In this document: in pieces, positions 51,304 to 60,541 of the stretch | How the letters are laid out: each line of letters starts with the position of its first letter | Position numbering within the stretch: the stretch's first letter is position 1 | DNA from: Hwanghaeella sp964350445 | Lineage (GTDB): Bacteria > Pseudomonadota > Alphaproteobacteria > UBA8366 > Aestuariispiraceae | Assembly: GCA_964350445.1 (NCBI GenBank) | Contig: CAYGKA010000013.1 | Coordinates: 1 to 64,000 of the forward strand | Reading direction: 5' to 3' | Length of the DNA stretch: 64,000 nt | Position numbers and translations under genes: made by a program | The notes under the pieces: generated by a model | Seen by the model: the letters and a program-made list of their open reading frames with translations, nothing else | The model's database searches: none | Told to the model about the DNA's origin: nothing

Positions 51304-51343
51304 GTTTTCCTGCCGTCGGTTTTCCTGCCGTCAGTTTTCCTGG
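51304..51343 (+). repeat. 15-bp tandem repeat overlapping the uvrC stop
   Basis: GTTTTCCTGCCGTCG (51304-51318), GTTTTCCTGCCGTCA (51319-51333), then GTTTTCCTGG (51334-51343). On the uvrC strand each unit reads CAG GAA AAC + stop or Arg + CGG, so the last codons and stop of uvrC have been duplicated past the end of the gene. Confidence 0.8.
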
Positions 51344-53262
51344 AAATGATCGTAGATCTTCTTGGCGACGGCGGAGGATATGCCCTCCACCCCCTCAAGG
51401 TCCTTCAGCCCGGCACGCGACACCGCCCGCGCCGACCCGAAGCGCAGCAGCAAGGCCTTCTTCCGCTTGCCGCCGATACCGGCAATCTCATCCAATGGGG
51501 AAGCCCCGATCCCCTTCGCGCGTTTCTGGCGGTGGCTTCCGATCGCAAAGCGGTGGGCCTCATCCCGCAGACGCTGAACGAAATACAGAACCGGGTCGCG
51601 CGGCGGAAGCAGGAAAGACCCCTTGCCGGGTTGGTGGAAACGCTCGCGTCCGGCTTCGCGCTCCGGACCTTTCGCCACGCCCAGCAGGGCCACGTCGTCA
51701 ATGCCCAGGTCTGCGAAGACCTCCTCGGCAATCCCCAATTGACCCTTACCGCCGTCGACGATGACCAGATCCGGCCATTGCCCTCTGTCCCTGTCCGGGT
51801 CTTCCTTCATGGCGCGGGTGAAGCGGCGCGTCAGCACCTCCCGCATCATGGCATAGTCGTCCCCGGCGCTTGCCCCATCGCCACCCTCGTCCGTTTTGAT
51901 CGCGGTTTTGATGTTGAATTTGCGATAAGCGTTCTTCACGAACCCTTCCGGCCCCGCCACGATCATGCCGCCGATCGCATTGGTGCCGCCGGTATGGCTG
52001 TTGTCGTATACTTCGATCCGTTCCAACCGGGTCTCGATACCGAGCTTTTCGGCCAGTCCGTCGAGTAGGCGCCGCTGCGTCGCGCTTTCGCTCATGCGCC
52101 GGCCCAGCGCCTCGCGCGCATTGTCCAGTGCATGTGCGATCAACTGCCGCTTCGATCCCCGTTGAGGCTTGAGGATGGTCACCTTGCGGTCCGCCCTGAT
52201 CGAGAAGGCTTCGGCAAGCAGGTCTGCCTCGTCGGGGTCGATGCTGACCAGGATTTCCTTGGGCGGCACGCGCCCGTCATAGAACTGCCCCAGGAAAGCC
52301 GCCAGGACCGCAGGCGGCTCCTGATCCTTGTCATGGCTGGGGAAGTAGGACCGGGTTCCGTTGTTCCGCCCGCCGCGAAAGAAGAAGACCTGGACGCAGG
52401 TTTGGCCGCCTTCGCTCTGCAAGGCGACGATATCCGCGTCACTGACACCTTCCACATTGATGTCCTGATGGGTCTGCACCGACGCCATGGCGCGAATGCG
52501 GTCCCGCAAAGAAGCCGCCCGTTCGAAGTCCAATGCCTCGGCAGCCGTTTCCATCTGCGCCGCAAGGTCTTTCTGCACGGCTTGGCTGTTGCCGGTCAGA
52601 AAAAGCTTCGCTTGCTGGACAGAGGCGGCGTAGTCCTCTCCCGAAATCTTGCCGACACAGGGCGCGCTGCACCGTTTGATCTGAAACTGCAGACAGGGGC
52701 GGGTGCGGGTCGAAAAGATGTTGTCGGAGCAATTCCGCAGCAGGAACGCCTTCTGAAGCGCCGTCAACGTCCGGTTCACGGAGCCCGCGGACGCGTAGGG
52801 CCCGAAATACTCGCCCGGCTTGTTGCGCGCGCCCCGGTGTTTGACGATTTGTGGAAAGTCATGGTCAGCACGGATCAGGATGTCCGGGAAGCTTTTGTCG
52901 TCCCGCAGCAGAATGTTGTATCGCGGGCGAAGCTGCTTGATCAGGTTGGATTCGAGGAGCAGCGCCTCCACCTCGGTATGGGTGGTCACGAATTCCATCG
53001 AGGTGGTTTCCGAGACCATGCGCTGAAGACGGATCGGCAGGCGCTGCGGATGAGCGTATGTCTGAACGCGCTTCTTCAAGCTGCGCGCCTTGCCCACATA
53101 AAGGACGTCGCCGCGGGTATTCAGCATCCGGTACACGCCGGGCCCAAGCCCCAGACGAGGCAAGTATCCGGCCACGATACTTGCGCCCGATTGCAAGGTC
53201 GGACGGGTGTCGTCGACCGCGTTGTCAGTGTCGAGCTCGCTATCGGAATCGGAAGGTATCAT
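51331..53262 (-). CDS. uvrC: excinuclease ABC subunit C
   Basis: About 643 residues. UvrC makes both incisions in nucleotide excision repair. N-terminal GIY-YIG nuclease (GPGVYRMLNTRGDVLYVGKA), UVR motif (KDLAAQMETAAEALDFERAASLRDRI), UvrC_RNaseH-like domain (IEVYDNSHTGGTNAIGGMIV, GGKGQL, MRDEAHRFAI), and C-terminal helix-hairpin-helix pair (IGGKRKKALLLRFGSARAV; VEGISSAVAKKI). About 40 residues before the nuclease are acidic and divergent; ATG 53262 is shown, a GTG at 53286 is possible. Confidence 0.96.
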   Translation of the reverse strand: MIPSDSDSELDTDNAVDDTRPTLQSGASIVAGYLPRLGLGPGVYRMLNTRGDVLYVGKARSLKKRVQTYAHPQRLPIRLQRMVSETTSMEFVTTHTEVEALLLESNLIKQLRPRYNILLRDDKSFPDILIRADHDFPQIVKHRGARNKPGEYFGPYASAGSVNRTLTALQKAFLLRNCSDNIFSTRTRPCLQFQIKRCSAPCVGKISGEDYAASVQQAKLFLTGNSQAVQKDLAAQMETAAEALDFERAASLRDRIRAMASVQTHQDINVEGVSDADIVALQSEGGQTCVQVFFFRGGRNNGTRSYFPSHDKDQEPPAVLAAFLGQFYDGRVPPKEILVSIDPDEADLLAEAFSIRADRKVTILKPQRGSKRQLIAHALDNAREALGRRMSESATQRRLLDGLAEKLGIETRLERIEVYDNSHTGGTNAIGGMIVAGPEGFVKNAYRKFNIKTAIKTDEGGDGASAGDDYAMMREVLTRRFTRAMKEDPDRDRGQWPDLVIVDGGKGQLGIAEEVFADLGIDDVALLGVAKGPEREAGRERFHQPGKGSFLLPPRDPVLYFVQRLRDEAHRFAIGSHRQKRAKGIGASPLDEIAGIGGKRKKALLLRFGSARAVSRAGLKDLEGVEGISSAVAKKIYDHFQEN

Positions 53263-53817
53263 CGCGTCGTATAATCCCCGACCCACCCCCCAGCCGCAAC
53301 CGCATTGGTGGAACGCAGCAAGCTAACTTCCTGAAAAATCACGGCCTTCATCGATCGATTCTTCTATCCACCAATCCTGTGGATAACTTTGTTGGTAAAT
53401 GCGGCATGTATGGCCCTTCTTCCCGGAATCCAATGGTTTTGACCAGTTTGCCTAATTTTTGAGCACGATCTGTAACGCATTGAAATCAAACAATTCAAAG
53501 GCGCTGAAATGTGACGGTGATGTGACGGGCCAGCCGTTTATCTACAAGCGTTGAAGAAAATCAGGGGCTTACCGGGGCTGTGCAAAAGATTTCACGAGTC
53601 AACAGCTAAAATCCGGAATTCTATAAATTCCCGTGCGCCCTGTGCTCGCCATGACTTGCGATGAAATCATCCTAAATCGTGAAGTAGCCCAATAGGTAAC
53701 CGGCAAGCGAAAAGCCGGTATCCATGAAGTATGCTTGCGACTATTGGCGCACTTACAGTGCGAGTACTTTGTCCACTCAGGCGACTAATACATCAGTCGC
53801 TTTATACCGATGGACGG
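53263..53817. other. intergenic region between uvrC and folB
   Basis: About 550 nt, AT-richer than its surroundings, with no gene I can support. It holds the uvrC promoter side and the 3' side of folB. Visible elements: a perfect DnaA-box sequence TGTGGATAA at 53378-53386 and a one-mismatch copy TTATCTACA near 53538, and an ACCGGC...GCCGGT hairpin at about 53699-53720 which may act as a weak terminator for folB. Confidence 0.45.
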
Positions 53818-54234
53818 TCAGTTCTTCACACGAACAATTTCATATCCCACGGCGGTACAGTCGCCATAGACATCCAGCTTGCTTGTGGCGACCCGCACCC
53901 CGATGACCTGATCCGGTTTCAGGCAACTGTCGGCGATGGTCTCGGCAAGCGTCTCCTGCAGGTTTATATGCCCGCGCTGGACAATTTTCTTTATTTCCTC
54001 GCGAACGAAGTCGTAGTCGAGAACATTGTCGATATGATCGTCAATCGGGCCGCTGAACGGCCGCAAATACAGATCGACGTCTATATTCACGCGCTGAGTG
54101 CGCCCGATTTCATGGGCCATGATGCCGATATTCGCATCGACGACGAAACCGCGCAGGAACAAACGGCGGCATTCCCCATCCGTCCTAAGCCGGTCGTTCA
54201 GAGAACGCGAGAGGAAATCAACATCATCGGGCAC
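53818..54234 (-). CDS. folB: dihydroneopterin aldolase
   Basis: About 138 residues. FolB converts 7,8-dihydroneopterin to 6-hydroxymethyl-dihydropterin in folate synthesis. Similarity: LFLRGFVVDANIGIMAHEIGRTQRVNIDVDLYL, VLDYDFVREEIKKIV, NLQETLAETIADSCL, and the C-terminal VRVATSKLDVYGDCTAVGYEI. The start is set to a GTG at 54234 because GGAGG lies 7 nt before it; an ATG at 54261 would put that Shine-Dalgarno inside the gene and adds a Cys/Gly-rich stretch. Third gene after uvrB and a pteridine-reductase-like gene. Confidence 0.85.
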   Translation of the reverse strand: MPDDVDFLSRSLNDRLRTDGECRRLFLRGFVVDANIGIMAHEIGRTQRVNIDVDLYLRPFSGPIDDHIDNVLDYDFVREEIKKIVQRGHINLQETLAETIADSCLKPDQVIGVRVATSKLDVYGDCTAVGYEIVRVKN

Positions 54235-54253
54235 GGCCCATCCTCCACAAAAA

Positions 54254-54274
54254 CACGGCACTCGATGTGCCGTG
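54254..54274 (-). promoter_or_regulatory. hairpin just upstream of the folB ribosome-binding site
   Basis: CACGGCA-CTCGATG-TGCCGTG, perfect 7-bp stem with 7-nt loop, ending 8 nt before the GGAGG of folB. It lies between the end of the SDR gene (54313) and folB and could tune folB translation in the polycistronic message. Confidence 0.5.
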
Positions 54275-54312
54275 AACCATTATATACAGGACGCACCTAT
54301 ATAAATGGTGTC

Positions 54313-55101
54313 CTAGCCATCATCACCTTGGCGGGAACGCTTAGGGTCATCCGTATCCAGGAACATGATGTCGCGGTCCATCGCACTCAAGCGCTGACCG
54401 CAGTCCACTGGTAGGACGGCCCCCGTCACCGCCGTCGCGCGCACCAGATAGCGCACGGCATCGGCAATGTCATCAATGCTCGTACCACGGCCCATGGGGG
54501 TCAGCGCATGCACCTGAGCGAACTGTTCTTGCGATTGGTCGCCACTTCGCAGCGTTAATCCGGGCGCGACGGCATTGACGCGGCATTTCGGCGCAACCGC
54601 CTGGGCCAGCATCTCGGTCGCCCCTTTCAGTCCCAGCTTGCTGAGCGTGTAGGTGTAGAAGTCCGGATTGAGGTTGAACAGTTTCTGGTCCAGCAGATTG
54701 ATAACGCAGCCCTGGACCCCGTCCGGCAGGTTTTCGATCAATCGCTGAGCCAGGTGCAGCGGCGCCCGCAGATTGACAGCCATATGCCGGTCGAAGGTCT
54801 GAAGCGTCCAATTCCCGGCGACGTCGTATTCAAACAGCGAGGCGCTGTTAATCAGACATTCGGCCGGGCCCAGCCGGTTGTGGATCTTGGCCATCATCGC
54901 CTCGATATCCCCGCCGATGCCGAGATCGGCGCGGAAGGCCACGGCCTTGCGGCCCAAGGCCTCGACCTGGCGCACGGTTTCATCCGCCTCCTGCTTGGAA
55001 CTGCGGTAGTGAACGGCGATGTCGAACCCGTCCGCGGCCATGGCGAGCGCCAAGCCGCGCCCGATCCGTTTCCCCGCGCCGGTTACGATTGCAACGGGCA
55101 T
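54313..55101 (-). CDS. short-chain dehydrogenase, FolM/pteridine reductase-like
   Basis: 262 residues. The TGAGKRIGRGLALAMA cofactor motif with Arg after Lys (TG-x3-R-x-G) is the pteridine-reductase form that prefers NADPH. Also NSASLFEYD, catalytic Y-x3-K in YTYTLSKLGLKG, and NAVAPGLTL. With folB next to it, reduction of dihydromonapterin or dihydropterin (FolM role) is likely. GGGAGG precedes the ATG. Middle gene of uvrB-folM-like-folB. Confidence 0.88.
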   Translation of the reverse strand: MPVAIVTGAGKRIGRGLALAMAADGFDIAVHYRSSKQEADETVRQVEALGRKAVAFRADLGIGGDIEAMMAKIHNRLGPAECLINSASLFEYDVAGNWTLQTFDRHMAVNLRAPLHLAQRLIENLPDGVQGCVINLLDQKLFNLNPDFYTYTLSKLGLKGATEMLAQAVAPKCRVNAVAPGLTLRSGDQSQEQFAQVHALTPMGRGTSIDDIADAVRYLVRATAVTGAVLPVDCGQRLSAMDRDIMFLDTDDPKRSRQGDDG

Positions 55102-55134
55102 GTTTCCTCCCTGATTCCGGGGCCGAGCCGACGT

Positions 55135-57342
55135 CTAACGTCGACCGCCCCGCCGCTTCTTGGCGCCGCCCTTGGCGCCCCGTTTGCCCTTGGGCAACAC
55201 ATCCCGGGAGACATTCTTGATGGTCGCGACGATCTCCGCATTCAGCGGAGCAGCATGCGCCGGCATCTCCAAATCGTAGGCCTCCAAACGCTTTATTTCA
55301 TCGCGCATCCGCGCCGCCGTCTCGAATTCCAGGTCCGCCGCTGCGGAACGCATCTGGTTTTCCAACTGTTCGATATAGGCCTGCAGACTAAGGCCCACCA
55401 AATTGTTGGACTCCCCATCACCGGCCTCGACGGTCATGTGGTCGCGTTCGAAGACGCTGTCGAGGATCCTGGAGATGTCCTTGCGGATACTTTCCGGCGT
55501 AATGCCATGCTCGACATTGTAGGCCTGTTGTTTTTCGCGTCGCCGGTTTGTCTCGTCGATCGCGTATGTCAGGCTGTCCGTCATCCTATCCGCATAGAGC
55601 AGCACCCGGCCGTCAATATTCCGGGCCGCACGTCCGATTGTCTGAACGAGCGAGGTCTTGGACCGCAGGAACCCTTCCTTGTCCGCGTCCAGAATCGCAA
55701 CCAAGCCGCATTCCGGAATATCGAGGCCTTCGCGCAGCAGGTTGATGCCGACCAGAATATCGAAAGCGCCCAGGCGCAAATCGCGGATGATCTCGATCCG
55801 CTCGAGCGTGTCGATGTCGGAATGCAGGTAGCGCACACGCAATCCCGCCTCCGACATATAGTCGGTCAGATCCTCGGCCATCCGCTTGGTCAGGACGGTG
55901 ACCAGAACCCGTTGGTTCTTCTCCGCGCAGATCCTGCACTCAGCCAGCAGGTCATCCACCTGGCTTTCGGTTGGGCGGATGATGCAGACCGGATCGATCA
56001 GCCCGGTCGGGCGCACGACCTGCTCCACGAAGACGCCGGCGGTGCGGTCCAGCTCCCACGGGCCGGGCGTTGCCGATACATAGACCGTTTGCGGGCGCAT
56101 CGCGTCCCATTCCTCGAACCGCAGCGGCCGATTGTCGACGCAGGACGGCAGGCGGAAACCAAACTCGGCCAAGGTCGATTTGCGCGCATAGTCGCCCCGG
56201 AACATGCCGCCGATCTGGGGCACGGTGACATGGCTTTCGTCGACGAAAAGCAGGGCGTTGTCGGGCAGATACTCGAACAATGTCGGCGGCGGTTCGCCCG
56301 GCTTGCGGCCGGTGAGGTAACGGGAATAGTTCTCGATGCCGGCACAGGACCCGGTCGCGTCCATCATCTCGAGATCGAAGACGGTCCGCTGTTCAAGCCG
56401 CTGCGCCTCCAGCAAGCGGCCGTTGCGGTGCAGCTCGTCCAGCCTGACCTTCAACTCTTCCTTGATGAACTTCGCCGCCTGGTTAAGCGTCGGCCGCGGC
56501 GTGACGTAGTGACTGTTTGCATAGATGCGGATCGCTTCCAGATTGCCTGACTTTTCCCCGGTCAGCGGATCGAATTCCTGGATCGCCTCCACCTCATCCC
56601 CGAAGAAGGAAATGCGCCAGGCCCTGTCTTCCTGGTGAACCGGGAATACTTCGAAACTGTCCCCGCGCACCCGGAAGGTGCCGCGGATGAAATTGTTGTC
56701 GTTGCGGCGGTACTGCAGTTCGACGAGGCGACGCATCAGGTCGCGCACATCCAACCGCTGTTCGACCTTCACATCGGCTACCATCTGACTGTAGGACTCG
56801 ACGGAACCGATACCGTAGATGCAGGAAACCGAGGCGACGATGATCACGTCGTCCCGCTCCAGCAGCGACCGCGTCGCCGCGTGGCGCATCCGATCGATCT
56901 GTTCGTTCCGGGAGGATTCCTTTTCGATATAGGTATCCGACCGCGGCACATAGGCCTCGGGCTGATAATAATCGTAGTAGGAGACGAAATATTCGACGGC
57001 GTTGGACGGAAAGAAACTTTTCATCTCGCCGTACAATTGGGCCGCCAGCGTCTTGTTCGGCGCGAGCACCAGGGCGGGCCGCTGCAAGCGCTGGATCGTA
57101 TGGGCCACGGTGAAGGTCTTGCCGGACCCGGTGACGCCGAGAAGGACCTGGTCCCGCTCGCCCGTCTCCAAACCGCCGGTCAGTTCGGTGATCGCCTGGG
57201 GCTGGTCGCCGGCCGGTTCGAAAGCCGATTCGATCTTGAACGGGATTCCGCCTTCCGTCAGCGGACGCTCCGCCCGACTCATTGCAGACGGAAGCGCGCC
57301 CATCGTCAGGGGGTGGCTCGCCATTGAATCCGATAGGCCCAT
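55135..57342 (-). CDS. uvrB: excinuclease ABC subunit B
   Basis: About 735 residues, damage-verifying helicase of excision repair. Walker A LLGVTGSGKTFT, beta-hairpin region YYDYYQPEAYVPRSDTYIEK, DESHVT box, QTIGRAARN motif VI, and C-terminal UVR motif IEQLENQMRSAAADLEFETAARMRDEI that contacts UvrC. About 25 extra N-terminal residues precede IPFKIESAFEPAGDQPQAI; the start may be at 57342 or 57324. A basic Lys/Arg tail (GKRGAKGGAKKRRGGRR) ends the protein. No LexA-type GTTC-N7-GTTC box was seen in front. Confidence 0.96.
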   Translation of the reverse strand: MGLSDSMASHPLTMGALPSAMSRAERPLTEGGIPFKIESAFEPAGDQPQAITELTGGLETGERDQVLLGVTGSGKTFTVAHTIQRLQRPALVLAPNKTLAAQLYGEMKSFFPSNAVEYFVSYYDYYQPEAYVPRSDTYIEKESSRNEQIDRMRHAATRSLLERDDVIIVASVSCIYGIGSVESYSQMVADVKVEQRLDVRDLMRRLVELQYRRNDNNFIRGTFRVRGDSFEVFPVHQEDRAWRISFFGDEVEAIQEFDPLTGEKSGNLEAIRIYANSHYVTPRPTLNQAAKFIKEELKVRLDELHRNGRLLEAQRLEQRTVFDLEMMDATGSCAGIENYSRYLTGRKPGEPPPTLFEYLPDNALLFVDESHVTVPQIGGMFRGDYARKSTLAEFGFRLPSCVDNRPLRFEEWDAMRPQTVYVSATPGPWELDRTAGVFVEQVVRPTGLIDPVCIIRPTESQVDDLLAECRICAEKNQRVLVTVLTKRMAEDLTDYMSEAGLRVRYLHSDIDTLERIEIIRDLRLGAFDILVGINLLREGLDIPECGLVAILDADKEGFLRSKTSLVQTIGRAARNIDGRVLLYADRMTDSLTYAIDETNRRREKQQAYNVEHGITPESIRKDISRILDSVFERDHMTVEAGDGESNNLVGLSLQAYIEQLENQMRSAAADLEFETAARMRDEIKRLEAYDLEMPAHAAPLNAEIVATIKNVSRDVLPKGKRGAKGGAKKRRGGRR

Positions 57343-57433
57343 GATCTCAATCTGCCGCAATTCGATAGCCGGACGCGATTGCCGCGCCCGTGACCTCGAA
57401 TATAGGGCGAAAGGACGAGCATACAAACGCGAC

Positions 57434-58093
57434 TTACCGCGTCAGGGAGACCTCCGCCGTCTCGCCCTGGTCACGCGCGGCCAACAAGACATATCGCAGT
57501 GGTCCCCCCGGATCGAGCCGGTCGAAAGGATAGCAGGTCACCAGCACCAAGGGCGCCTCGCCGCCATTCGACACGATGGCGATATCATCATGGTCCCGCA
57601 CGGCGATCTCGCGCACCCGATAGGCCAGCGGCGGCCCGTTGACCGGCTGCACAAACAGTCGGTCATTCACGCGCACCTGTTCCAGGAAGGCGAAATGGGT
57701 GTCCCGATGACCGAAGACCACGTGGACCCCACCCGGATTCGACAACACGGGCCCGAAGGCCAGCGCCCGGCCGTTCGCGCCGTCCAGGATAAATCTCTCT
57801 ACCTGAAGACGCGGCACGGTGAGACGAAGAACCGGGCGCGTATCCGCCCAAGGCCAGGGCGCCGGGGCGGGGCTGCCCAGGTCGGCCGCGACGGCCCAAG
57901 CACGTTTGATCAGGACAGGGGCCAGCCAGGCTTTGCCCACCTGCACCGCTGCCCCGCCACCCAACCAGACGGCCAGACCCAGGGCAACGGCCCCGCAGAT
58001 CAAGAGCAATCCACGGGACCGTCCACCCCTTGTATGGCCAGGGAGGAGGTGGCCAAGGCCGGGGTGGCCAGGAAGGATCCGGCGACGCTTCAT
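57434..58093 (-). CDS. class GN sortase
   Basis: 219 residues. Transpeptidase of the group found in marine proteobacteria, anchored by one N-terminal helix (GLLLICGAVALGLAVWL). Catalytic triad visible: His129 in VFGHRDTHF, Cys187 in LVTCYPFD, and Arg200 in PLRYVL. Its ATG overlaps the stop of the target-protein gene by 4 nt (ATGA), so the two are co-translated. It should cut the target protein near its C-terminus and attach it to a so far undefined cell-envelope group. Confidence 0.92.
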   Translation of the reverse strand: MKRRRILPGHPGLGHLLPGHTRGGRSRGLLLICGAVALGLAVWLGGGAAVQVGKAWLAPVLIKRAWAVAADLGSPAPAPWPWADTRPVLRLTVPRLQVERFILDGANGRALAFGPVLSNPGGVHVVFGHRDTHFAFLEQVRVNDRLFVQPVNGPPLAYRVREIAVRDHDDIAIVSNGGEAPLVLVTCYPFDRLDPGGPLRYVLLAARDQGETAEVSLTR

Positions 58094-60285
58094 GCCGGTC
58101 CCGCCTGCCGCCGCGTGGCTGCCCAAAGGCAAACCACCGCGGCCAAGCCGGTTGCGAGGGCAACCAGCACGTCACGCAACCAGCCGACCGCCGTTGCGGG
58201 ACCCGCCACCTGGACCGCCGCGAGAGTGTGCATGGCGGAGGGTTTCGACGCCTCACGCAGGGATCCGTCGGGATTGCGTTGCTGGCCTTCACCGTCGCCG
58301 ATCCGATCGGAAGGCTCGCGCGGCATTTCCTTCTCGACCGCAACGAAGCTGGTGTATTTTCCCGCGAGACCATGGGCCAAGGCGATCCTTATCGACTCCA
58401 TCCGGGTTCGGTCCGCATCCGCCCCCATGCGACGAAGATCATCCAGGTCTTCCAACTTTTCACGCGCCCAGAGCTTGCTCAGGCCGGGGGCTTCCCGCGC
58501 CGATGCCGTATCGATGGAGGTAGCCCAGGCTTCCCCGTTCAACCGACCGCCTAGGTTCAGTTCCTCGGCCTCTACACCGGTGCGCAGGACAAAATACAGC
58601 GGTTCGCCGGCATACAGGTCGGGCAGGTTCCGCGGATAGATCTCCGTCTTCGTGTCGCTCGACAGCGACGCGGTGCGAATACCGACATCAAGATCGGTCA
58701 ATTGAACCGACTGAAGCTTTCGGTAGAGCGCGTCGATCTTCGACCCCGCCTCCTCGATCCGGTCGATGTTCAGAAACACACCGCGCCCAGATTGCGCCGC
58801 CTTGCGCATGAACCAACTGTTCGGGGCCGGGCCGAGGCCTACCGTGAACAGCCGCGCGTCGCCGATATTCGCGGCGGTCATGCCGAACAGCGCCGCCTCG
58901 TTCGACACCGCGCCGTCGGTCAGGAAGACGACCTGTCGAAGCGTCTCGCCGCCATCCGACTGCGGTCCCGGCAGGGCGGCCCGCAAGGCGGGCGCCATGT
59001 TGGTTCCACCGTCCGAGACCAGGCCGGCGACATAGCGCCGGGCCAGACGCAGCGATTGTTCGGAAACCGGCAAGGATTCCCCAAAAAGCCTGTGCATCTC
59101 GGAATTGAACTGGATCACCTCGAACCGGTCTTCCGGACGCAGCCCGTCCAACGCGCTGGCCAGCGCGGCTTTCGCCTGCTCCAGGGCAACGCCGTGCATC
59201 GACCCCGACGTATCCACGACAAAGCGCACATCCCGCGCCGGCGCACGGGTTGCCGCCGGTTTGGGTGGCGACAACACAGCCATGTAGTAGTGCTGACCGT
59301 TCAGTTCCTCGTGAAACAGCATGGCGGCCGGTTCCGCGGCTTCGGCCAAACGCCAGCGCAAAACGAAATCCCGGTCGGCGGGAACGTAACGGTCGCGTAA
59401 GGCGATATCAGCGACGTCTTCGTCCCCGCGCCGAACCGTCAGTTCGTGGCTGGGGCTTTCGATGGCGGCAATCTCGCCCCCGGCCTGGAGGCGGACGACG
59501 AAGGCTGCCGGAAATCCATGCGGCGCGGTCGGATCGTTCGTCTCTAAAACCGCGCCGTTGTCAGCCAACTCGGCCATCAGCACGTTCCAATCCCTGATCC
59601 CGGCCGACACCATGTGCTGTTGCGGCATGAACCGCGGCGTGATGACCTGAGGCAGGCGCATTTCGAACACGCCGTCCTTCGGCTTTACCGTCATCTGATA
59701 TTCCAGATCGACGGACACCAGCTCGCCGCCGGCGATATTGGCGAGGTCCGTCGAAAAGACGTTCGGTCGCAGGGACTCTACCAGTCCAGCGCGTTTTCCT
59801 GCCGCACGCGCCCGTTCGAAGGTTTGACGGGCTTCGACTTTTTCCTTCAGCAGGCCTTCGATCCACCGATCGCCAAATCGAATGTTCAATTTGTCGACCG
59901 CCGCGTCATCCGGCAGGGGAAACAGATACCGGGCGTCCACATCCGCCGGCGCTTCGTTGACGAAGACCTGACGGACGCGCGCCCGGGCGACCGCCCCCGA
60001 CACTTCGACGGCGACATAGCTGGCGAGCAGGCGCGCCTGCCAGGCCTGGGCCGCTTCCGACTGATCCATGAGGGTCAGGCCAAAGCCGGTTTCCCCCTCC
60101 AGTTCCAGCACGCCGGGACTTCGGTCCTGCGCCATCACCGCTTCGACATGCATGAGCGCTGCCGCCGCGATCAGCACGCTCATAGCAATGCCCAGGGCCG
60201 TCTGTTTCTGTTGCGGCGCCCCTCTTGGCGGAAGCACCGGTTGGCACCGAATAGCACCCCAAACCATGATTTTCTCGATGATCAT
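58090..60285 (-). CDS. sortase target protein with VIT and VWA domains
   Basis: 731 residues. Signal anchor near 30-52, VIT domain (about 70-200: VAVEVSGAVARARVRQVFVNEAPADVDARYLFPLPDD), VWA domain with MIDAS D358-T-S-G-S in VVDTSGSMHG and DGAVSNE, then a helical region. The C-terminus, PATAVGWLRDVLVALATGLAAVVCLWAATRR, is a motif-helix-Arg cluster sorting tail. This is the family annotated as 'marine proteobacterial sortase target protein', always next to its own sortase. Probably surface-exposed and adhesive; the role is unknown. GGAG sits 8 nt before the ATG. Confidence 0.92.
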   Translation of the reverse strand: MIIEKIMVWGAIRCQPVLPPRGAPQQKQTALGIAMSVLIAAAALMHVEAVMAQDRSPGVLELEGETGFGLTLMDQSEAAQAWQARLLASYVAVEVSGAVARARVRQVFVNEAPADVDARYLFPLPDDAAVDKLNIRFGDRWIEGLLKEKVEARQTFERARAAGKRAGLVESLRPNVFSTDLANIAGGELVSVDLEYQMTVKPKDGVFEMRLPQVITPRFMPQQHMVSAGIRDWNVLMAELADNGAVLETNDPTAPHGFPAAFVVRLQAGGEIAAIESPSHELTVRRGDEDVADIALRDRYVPADRDFVLRWRLAEAAEPAAMLFHEELNGQHYYMAVLSPPKPAATRAPARDVRFVVDTSGSMHGVALEQAKAALASALDGLRPEDRFEVIQFNSEMHRLFGESLPVSEQSLRLARRYVAGLVSDGGTNMAPALRAALPGPQSDGGETLRQVVFLTDGAVSNEAALFGMTAANIGDARLFTVGLGPAPNSWFMRKAAQSGRGVFLNIDRIEEAGSKIDALYRKLQSVQLTDLDVGIRTASLSSDTKTEIYPRNLPDLYAGEPLYFVLRTGVEAEELNLGGRLNGEAWATSIDTASAREAPGLSKLWAREKLEDLDDLRRMGADADRTRMESIRIALAHGLAGKYTSFVAVEKEMPREPSDRIGDGEGQQRNPDGSLREASKPSAMHTLAAVQVAGPATAVGWLRDVLVALATGLAAVVCLWAATRRQAGPA

Positions 60286-60541
60286 TGTCGTCTCCGTTTT
60301 CCCGGCGGGTCAGTCCGCTTGCTGGGATGCACAAGACAAACACGGCGTTTGGGCGATACTGGGGCCGGAATAAGGCCAAGTCGGGGCAATTTCTGGGCGC
60401 CCATGGCCCAATTTGCCCCCCAAGGGACGGGCGGTGACAGGGTAGGTTTCGTTTGATCGAACCTGTCCGGAGGGCTACCTTTCGCAGCAACACAATCCAG
60501 GCGCCGGGGGTGGCGCCAACGACAATTGGGGGAACACCGCG

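Noticed and set aside
53263..53817. Chromosomal origin of replication
   Set aside because: One perfect and one imperfect DnaA box without an AT-rich unwinding tract, box cluster or typical origin neighbours is not enough.
54754..56550. 598-codon plus-strand open frame
   Set aside because: Antisense to uvrB and the SDR gene; no family resemblance.
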